Below, piece after piece: positions 1-4,800 of a DNA stretch of 7,010 nt. A model generated the notes under the pieces. It had not been told where the DNA came from, did not search any database, and saw only the letters and a list, made by a program, of their open reading frames with translations. The stretch spans positions 1-7,010 of the forward strand of contig CAMTBF010000185.1 in the NCBI GenBank assembly GCA_947068385.1, given 5' to 3'. Both the position numbers and the translations under genes were made by a program. This DNA comes from an uncultured Lachnospiraceae bacterium (GTDB lineage Bacteria; Bacillota; Clostridia; Lachnospirales; Lachnospiraceae). Within the stretch, counting starts at the first letter, position 1. Each line of letters starts with the position of its first letter.

Positions 1-25
1 ATAACGGAATCCGGTGCGGAAGGTA

Positions 26-54
26 TTGCGCGGAAAGCATTTTCAGTGTATAAT
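26..54 (+). promoter_or_regulatory. Probable sigma-A type promoter of gpmI
   Basis: A perfect -10 hexamer TATAAT lies at 49-54. Exactly 17 bases upstream, at 26-31, is TTGCGC, which keeps only the TTG of the -35 consensus, so the -35 is weak. Transcription would be expected to start near 61-63, giving a leader of about 75 bases before the gpmI start at 138. The TG at 47-48 directly abuts the -10 and so is not the canonical TGn extended -10. No upstream coding region can be recognised in 1-48, which fits a promoter that begins a transcription unit. Promoter activity is inferred from sequence only. Confidence 0.55.
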
Positions 55-105
55 TCTGGTAAAGCTGGAAAGCATAGCGTTCCACAGAGAAAAAACAGGA
101 AGCAT
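32..105 (+). repeat. Short direct repeats GGAAAGCAT in the gpmI leader
   Basis: GGAAAGCAT occurs at 32-40, just after the -35 position, and again at 67-75, just after the expected transcription start. A one-base-shorter form, GGAAGCAT, is at 98-105. Start-to-start distances are 35 and 31 bases, roughly three helical turns each. This could be a set of regulator sites around the promoter or chance in purine-rich leader DNA. No known operator is recognised. Confidence 0.3.
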
Positions 106-119
106 CCGCGTAGGCGGAT
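104..119 (+). promoter_or_regulatory. Small hairpin just upstream of the gpmI Shine-Dalgarno
   Basis: ATCCGC (104-109) and GCGGAT (114-119) form a perfect 6-bp G+C-rich stem around the 4-base loop GTAG. The stem ends 5 bases before the AAGGAG box. It has no T-tract, so it is not an intrinsic terminator. It could stabilise the mRNA 5' end or keep the ribosome site open. Function is inferred and the stem is short. Confidence 0.35.
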
Positions 120-124
120 ACGGC

Positions 125-130
125 AAGGAG
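125..130 (+). promoter_or_regulatory. Ribosome binding site of gpmI
   Basis: AAGGAG is followed by 7 bases and then ATG at 138. This is strong, well-spaced Shine-Dalgarno evidence for that start codon, and the protein begins there with the N-terminus expected of the family. Confidence 0.85.
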
Positions 131-137
131 AACAGAT

Positions 138-1682
138 ATGAGCAAGAAACCGGTAGTTCTGATGATTCTGGATGGATACGGACTCAATGAGAGAAAAGAG
201 GGCAACGCGGTGGCATTGGCGAAGACCCCGGTGATGGACAGGCTGATGGAGGAATATCCTTTCGTGAGGGGCAATGCCAGCGGCATGGCGGTGGGCCTTC
301 CCGAGGGGCAGATGGGCAATTCCGAGGTGGGGCATCTGAACATGGGCGCAGGGCGCATCGTGTACCAGGAGCTGACCAGGATCACCAAGGAGATCCAGGA
401 CGGCACCTTTTTCGAGAACCCCGCCCTGCTGAAGGCGGTGGAGAACTGCAAGAAGAACGGCAGCGCGCTGCATCTCATGGGCCTGCTGTCCGACGGCGGC
501 GTCCACAGCCACAATACCCATCTCTACGGCCTGCTGGAGCTGGCCAAGAGGAACGGCCTGGAGAAGGTGTACGTGCACTGCTTCCTGGACGGCCGCGACA
601 CCCCGCCTGCCAGCGGCAAGGAGTACGCCGAGCAGCTCACGGCGGAGATGGAGAGGATCGGCGTAGGCAAGATCGCGTCCGTGATGGGACGCTATTACGT
701 CATGGACAGGGACAACAACTATGACCGGGTGAAGCTGGCCTATGACGCCATGACAAAGGGAGAGGGCCTGACTGCCGCCTGCGGTATCTGCGGCATCCAG
801 GAATCCTACGACAGAGGGGAGACGGACGAATTCGTGAAGCCCACTTTGGCCATGGAGGACGGAAAGCCCGTGGCACTGGTGGAGGAGGGCGATTCCATCA
901 TCTTCTTCAACTTCCGTCCCGACAGGGCCAGGGAGATCTCCAGGGCCTTCTGCGACGACGACTTCAAGGGCTTTGACAGAGGGCCCAGGATGAACATCAC
1001 CTATGTATGCTTCTCCGATTACGACCCCACCATCCCCAACAAGGAGGTGGCGTTCCACAAGGTGTCCGTCACCAATACCTTCGGCGAGTGGCTGGCGGCG
1101 AACGGCTTGAAGCAGGCCCGCATCGCCGAGACCGAGAAGTACGCCCATGTGACATTCTTCTTCAACGGCGGCGTGGAGGAGCCCAACGAGGGCGAGGACA
1201 GGGTGCTGGTGAACTCCCCCAAGGAGGTGGCCACCTATGACCTGAAGCCTGAGATGAGCGCCTACGGCGTGTGCGACAAGCTCTGCGAGGCGATTCATTC
1301 CGGCAGATATGACGTGATCATCATCAATTTCGCCAATCCCGACATGGTGGGCCACACCGGTGTCCTGGATGCGGCCATCAAGGCCGTGGAGGCAGTGGAC
1401 GAGTGCGTGGGCAGGGCAGTGGATGCCGTCAAGGAGGAGGACGGCGCCATGTTCATCTGTGCGGACCACGGCAATGCGGAGATGCTGATCGACTACGAGA
1501 CAGGGGAGCCCTTCACGGCCCACACCACCAACCAGGTGCCCTTCATCCTGGTGAACTATGACGAGGCCTACACCCTGCGGGAGAACGGCTGCCTGGCGGA
1601 CATCGTGCCCACCCTGATTGAGATCATGGGCAGGGAGCAGCCGGCGGAGATGACCGGGAAATCCCTGTTGATGAAGAAATAG
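138..1682 (+). CDS. gpmI: 2,3-bisphosphoglycerate-independent phosphoglycerate mutase
   Basis: Interconverts 3-phosphoglycerate and 2-phosphoglycerate in glycolysis and gluconeogenesis, in the cytosol, using two Mn2+ ions and a phosphoserine intermediate. The 514 residues match the usual length of about 510. It belongs to the alkaline phosphatase superfamily, with a transferase domain inserted into the phosphatase domain. Visible active-site residues are D12 (LDGYG), nucleophile S62 (GNSEVGH), H123 (GGVHSH), the DGRD motif at 151-154, R185 and R191 (GRYYVMDRDNNYDR), R260 and R263 (NFRPDRARE), K334 (ETEKYAH), D402 and H406 (NPDMVGHTG), D443 and H444 (ADHGN) and H462 (TAHT). Nothing is missing, so the enzyme should be active. 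The start is fixed by AAGGAG 7 bases upstream and by Ser62 and Asp12 falling at the family's standard numbers. No other glycolytic gene is visible: 1-137 is leader, and the next gene is a secreted peptidase rather than enolase. Confidence 0.98.
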   Translation: MSKKPVVLMILDGYGLNERKEGNAVALAKTPVMDRLMEEYPFVRGNASGMAVGLPEGQMGNSEVGHLNMGAGRIVYQELTRITKEIQDGTFFENPALLKAVENCKKNGSALHLMGLLSDGGVHSHNTHLYGLLELAKRNGLEKVYVHCFLDGRDTPPASGKEYAEQLTAEMERIGVGKIASVMGRYYVMDRDNNYDRVKLAYDAMTKGEGLTAACGICGIQESYDRGETDEFVKPTLAMEDGKPVALVEEGDSIIFFNFRPDRAREISRAFCDDDFKGFDRGPRMNITYVCFSDYDPTIPNKEVAFHKVSVTNTFGEWLAANGLKQARIAETEKYAHVTFFFNGGVEEPNEGEDRVLVNSPKEVATYDLKPEMSAYGVCDKLCEAIHSGRYDVIIINFANPDMVGHTGVLDAAIKAVEAVDECVGRAVDAVKEEDGAMFICADHGNAEMLIDYETGEPFTAHTTNQVPFILVNYDEAYTLRENGCLADIVPTLIEIMGREQPAEMTGKSLLMKK

Positions 1683-1803
1683 GCGGGAGCCTGTAGGAGT
1701 TTGGCTGTATCCTGAAAAATGCTGATTGGGACCATGAATTGTGCAAAAGCGGTTTATGGCCCCTTTCTTGTCAGCAGAGTACGGCAGAAGAGGAAGGAAA
1801 AGG
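1683..1803. other. Intergenic gap with no clear terminator or promoter
   Basis: This 121-base gap separates two genes on the same strand. The best stem is AAAGCGG (1746-1752) against CCCCTTT (1760-1766), with a 7-base loop and one internal mismatch. Only CTTGTC follows it, not a T run, so it is a poor intrinsic terminator. A 4-bp AGGA/TCCT pairing at 1695-1713 is negligible. TTGGGA at 1726-1731 resembles a -35 but has no -10 at a proper distance. The large gene may therefore be reached by read-through from gpmI, or may have a promoter not recognisable by consensus. Confidence 0.5.
1791..1797 (+). promoter_or_regulatory. Ribosome binding site of the M60 peptidase gene
   Basis: AGGAAGG lies within a purine-rich stretch (1786-1803). 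Two ATG codons follow in tandem, at 1804 (6 bases after the box) and at 1807 (9 bases after). Either spacing works and the products differ by one methionine. I chose 1804. The basic n-region and hydrophobic core of a signal peptide start immediately afterwards, which supports this start over any downstream one. Confidence 0.7.
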
Positions 1804-4800
1804 ATGATGAAGCGGAAAATAGCATTGTTGATGGCATGTGTCCTGGTGTTCGGGACAGGCTTTTCCACTTATGCGACAGATGCGTCCACGGCTGCGCCCA
1901 CGGTGCAGGAAGAGGGGACGGCTCCCTCGGGCGATGAAAGCCGAACGGGCAGCGGGCAGACGGAAGGCACCGCGCCGTCCGAAGGAACGGGCCAGCCGGA
2001 TGGCACAGCGCCGGCGGAAGGGACGCAGCCCGGCGGGACCGACGGGACGGGTGGAGCGGCATCGGAAGGAACCCAGCCCGGCGGGACGGCCGGGACGGGA
2101 GAAGCGGCATCCGGGGAGGCCCAGCCCGGCGGGACAGATGTGCCTGCGGGGACAGACCAGCCTTGGGGGACGTTGCCGCCTGCGGAAGCCACAGGCCAGC
2201 CGTCCGAGGCAGACGTGCCGGAGGCCACAGGCCAGCCGTCCGAAACCACGGTTCCGGAGGAGACCGCCGCCCCGGATGCCACCGATGCGCCGGATCAGGC
2301 CGGAGAGGCAGGGGACGGCACAGGGCAGAAACCGGCCCGGGCCGGAAATATCTGCCAGGTGGACGTGTCCATAGGCGCGGCTTTGGTCCTGGGGAGTCCG
2401 GTGGACTTCGCCGTGAGCCTGACGGATGCCCAGGGGGTGAAACAGGAAGGCTTCGTGACCCTGGGAGGGGACAACGGGAACAATCCTGAGGAGGGGAGCT
2501 GCTTTTTTAAGGGGCTTGCAGCGGGCGACTACACGCTGACAGTCACCGGGGCAGGCTTCGCCGCCTACACACAGAAGATCGCCGTAAAGGGCAAAGAGTC
2601 CGTGAGCCTGATGACCGGCTTCCTGGCCGGGATGAACTACGTGGCAGGGGATGTGCATCCGGGCGTCCTGCTGATAGGGGACGTGAACGGGGACGGCGTC
2701 ATCAACGAGGGCGACAGGGACGCCCTGATGGCAGCCATCGAGGGCGGGGACGCCACCGGGCTGGCGGCGGACCTGAACCGGGACGGACAGATCGACCTGG
2801 CGGATCTGGAGTATTTTACGAAAGGATACAGGGAGAGCAGGGACATCCTGGCGAAGGTCCAGAGCGGCGTGCCTCCTGCGGCGATCGCTTCCGCCGGCGA
2901 TGCCAACACCGCGGTGGAGGGGAGCCTGGAGGAGCTTCTGCAGAGCAAGGCCCCCGTCACCCTGAAGGCCAGGGACGGCGGCGCGATTTCGGAAGACAAC
3001 CCTGTAGGCCTGAGCTTCGAGTTCGAGACCGACCTGCTGAAGGGAGCAGGGGTTGCCGATGGATTCATAGTCGAGACGGGAGAGGCCACGCCTGTGGAAA
3101 GCGCGAAGGTGGACATCACCTATCTGGACGAGAACGGAAGGGAGCAGCATACCGGGCTTTTGGAGGCAGAGCCGATCCAGCTGCTGGCGGAGACCAATGT
3201 GACGGTGGAGGTGGACAAGAAGGGCAACATCATCGTGAACCTGGGAGCCCAGATCGCGGTGAAGCGTGTGACCCTGCTGATCACGGGCGTGCGCAGCAGC
3301 AATGACCTGGTGGAGATCTCCAAGGTGGACTTTGTCAACGGCATGGAGACGAGGATCCCCGAGCCGGATATGGACATTCCGCTGAACCTGCATGCAGACC
3401 CCGGCAGCGCCCGGATCAGCGTTTCCTGGGATTCCTGTATCAATGTCACGGGCTATGAGGTGGAGATCGTGCCCGTGGACGGCGATGGCAGCCCCGCGGG
3501 CGACGCAGAGACGGTGATGGTGGCAAAGAACGCGCTGGACATCGGCTCCTACGGGGGGAAGAGCCTGGTCAATTACCAGGAGTACCAGGTGCGCGTCCAG
3601 TCCGTGAACGGCACATGGCGCAGCGGCTACGGCTCGCCTGTGAGGGCCACGCCCAAGCCCACCAAGAAGCCGGACAAGCCGGACGGCGTATCGGCCACGG
3701 GGAAGTACCAGAGCATCGTGGTATCCTGGAAGCTGATGAAGGACACGACCTCCTACAACCTGCATTATAGAAAGAGCAGCGACAGCGAATACCAGAGGAT
3801 AGAAGGCATCACCACCAATAGCTATACCATTACAGGGCTGGAGGATATGACGGAGTACACGGTCTATGTCACGGGCGTGAACGAGTTCGGAGAGAGCGGG
3901 CCGTCGCTGTCGGCATCGGCCCTCACCACGGACCTCAACCCTGCCCAGATGCCCAAGTACAGGATGATCAATCCGGTGGAGGACGGAAAGCCCAGCTCCC
4001 ATATCGTCAGCACGGCCCAGAACAGCAGGATGGAGGCCAGCCCTCTGGACACAACGGCGGGCACGGCATGGGGAACCGTGGATCAGAACGGATCCTCCTA
4101 TTATGTCAAGGGCTCCTGGGATGACGGCGGCTATAATTATATGAGCCTGAAGCACGGCCTCACCTATGAGTTCGACCAGGCCTACAGGATGGACACCATA
4201 GCGTTCCATGACGTCACCTCCCAGGATACGGGGATATTCTACGCCCAGGTGCGCTGGTGGGATGAGGACGGAAACGCGGAGTACATAAATTACGGCCGCA
4301 TCTCGCTGCAGGGCAGACGGGACGCGGGCAACAGGCTGTACTATGTGCTGAAGCTCCCCCAGCCTGTAGAGGCGAAGAAGATTCAGTTCGGCCTGGCGCG
4401 CTATGCGGCCCAGGGCAACCAGATAACGGTGTCGGAGGTCTATTTCTATCATTATGACACCCTGCTGGAGTCGATCATGAACCTGTACCAGGACGACCTC
4501 CACACGGTGCTGCGGGAGGACGTGACCCAGGAGACCATAGACGCCCTGCGGGCACAGGTCAATGCCCCGGACGAGGTCAGCGGGGAGCTCCATCCCGACA
4601 AGGAGCTGCTGGAGCGCGAGCTGGACACGGCGGAGGCTATCCTGCGCGACCAGGGGCTGAAGGAGTCGGTGCGGGTGCATGGCGGCATCAGCACGAAGGA
4701 TGTGGGCAGAGGCTTCAGCGGCCTGAACGCATGGCAGCCCCTTGGGGTGGCTGCGGCGGCCCAGGAGGGAATCGTGGTCTACGTGGGCCACAAGACCAAG

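Noticed and set aside
1..138. Forward frame open from position 1 to a TGA at 139-141, as a possible upstream gene end
   Set aside because: It crosses the promoter and ribosome site of gpmI, and its translation is basic and does not resemble the triosephosphate isomerase C-terminus or any family I recognise.
1746..1766. Possible intrinsic terminator after gpmI
   Set aside because: The 7-bp stem contains a mismatch, the loop is 7 bases, and no T-tract follows, so it was not called as a terminator.
1828..1839. Lipobox-like LMAC at residues 9-12 of the M60 protein
   Set aside because: The cysteine is too close to the N-terminus and the hydrophobic segment continues after it, so an ordinary signal peptide cut near residue 24 fits better than a lipoprotein signal.
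1719..1937. 72-codon forward frame spanning the intergenic gap and the start of the M60 gene
   Set aside because: It overlaps the signal peptide region in another frame, has no ribosome binding site before its ATG, and its product has no recognisable features.
1838..2489. Arg/Pro/Gly-rich alternative frames over the linker, including a 178-codon one
   Set aside because: They are out-of-frame readings of the G+C-rich repeat linker; their biased composition mirrors the repeats and they have no supporting start signals.
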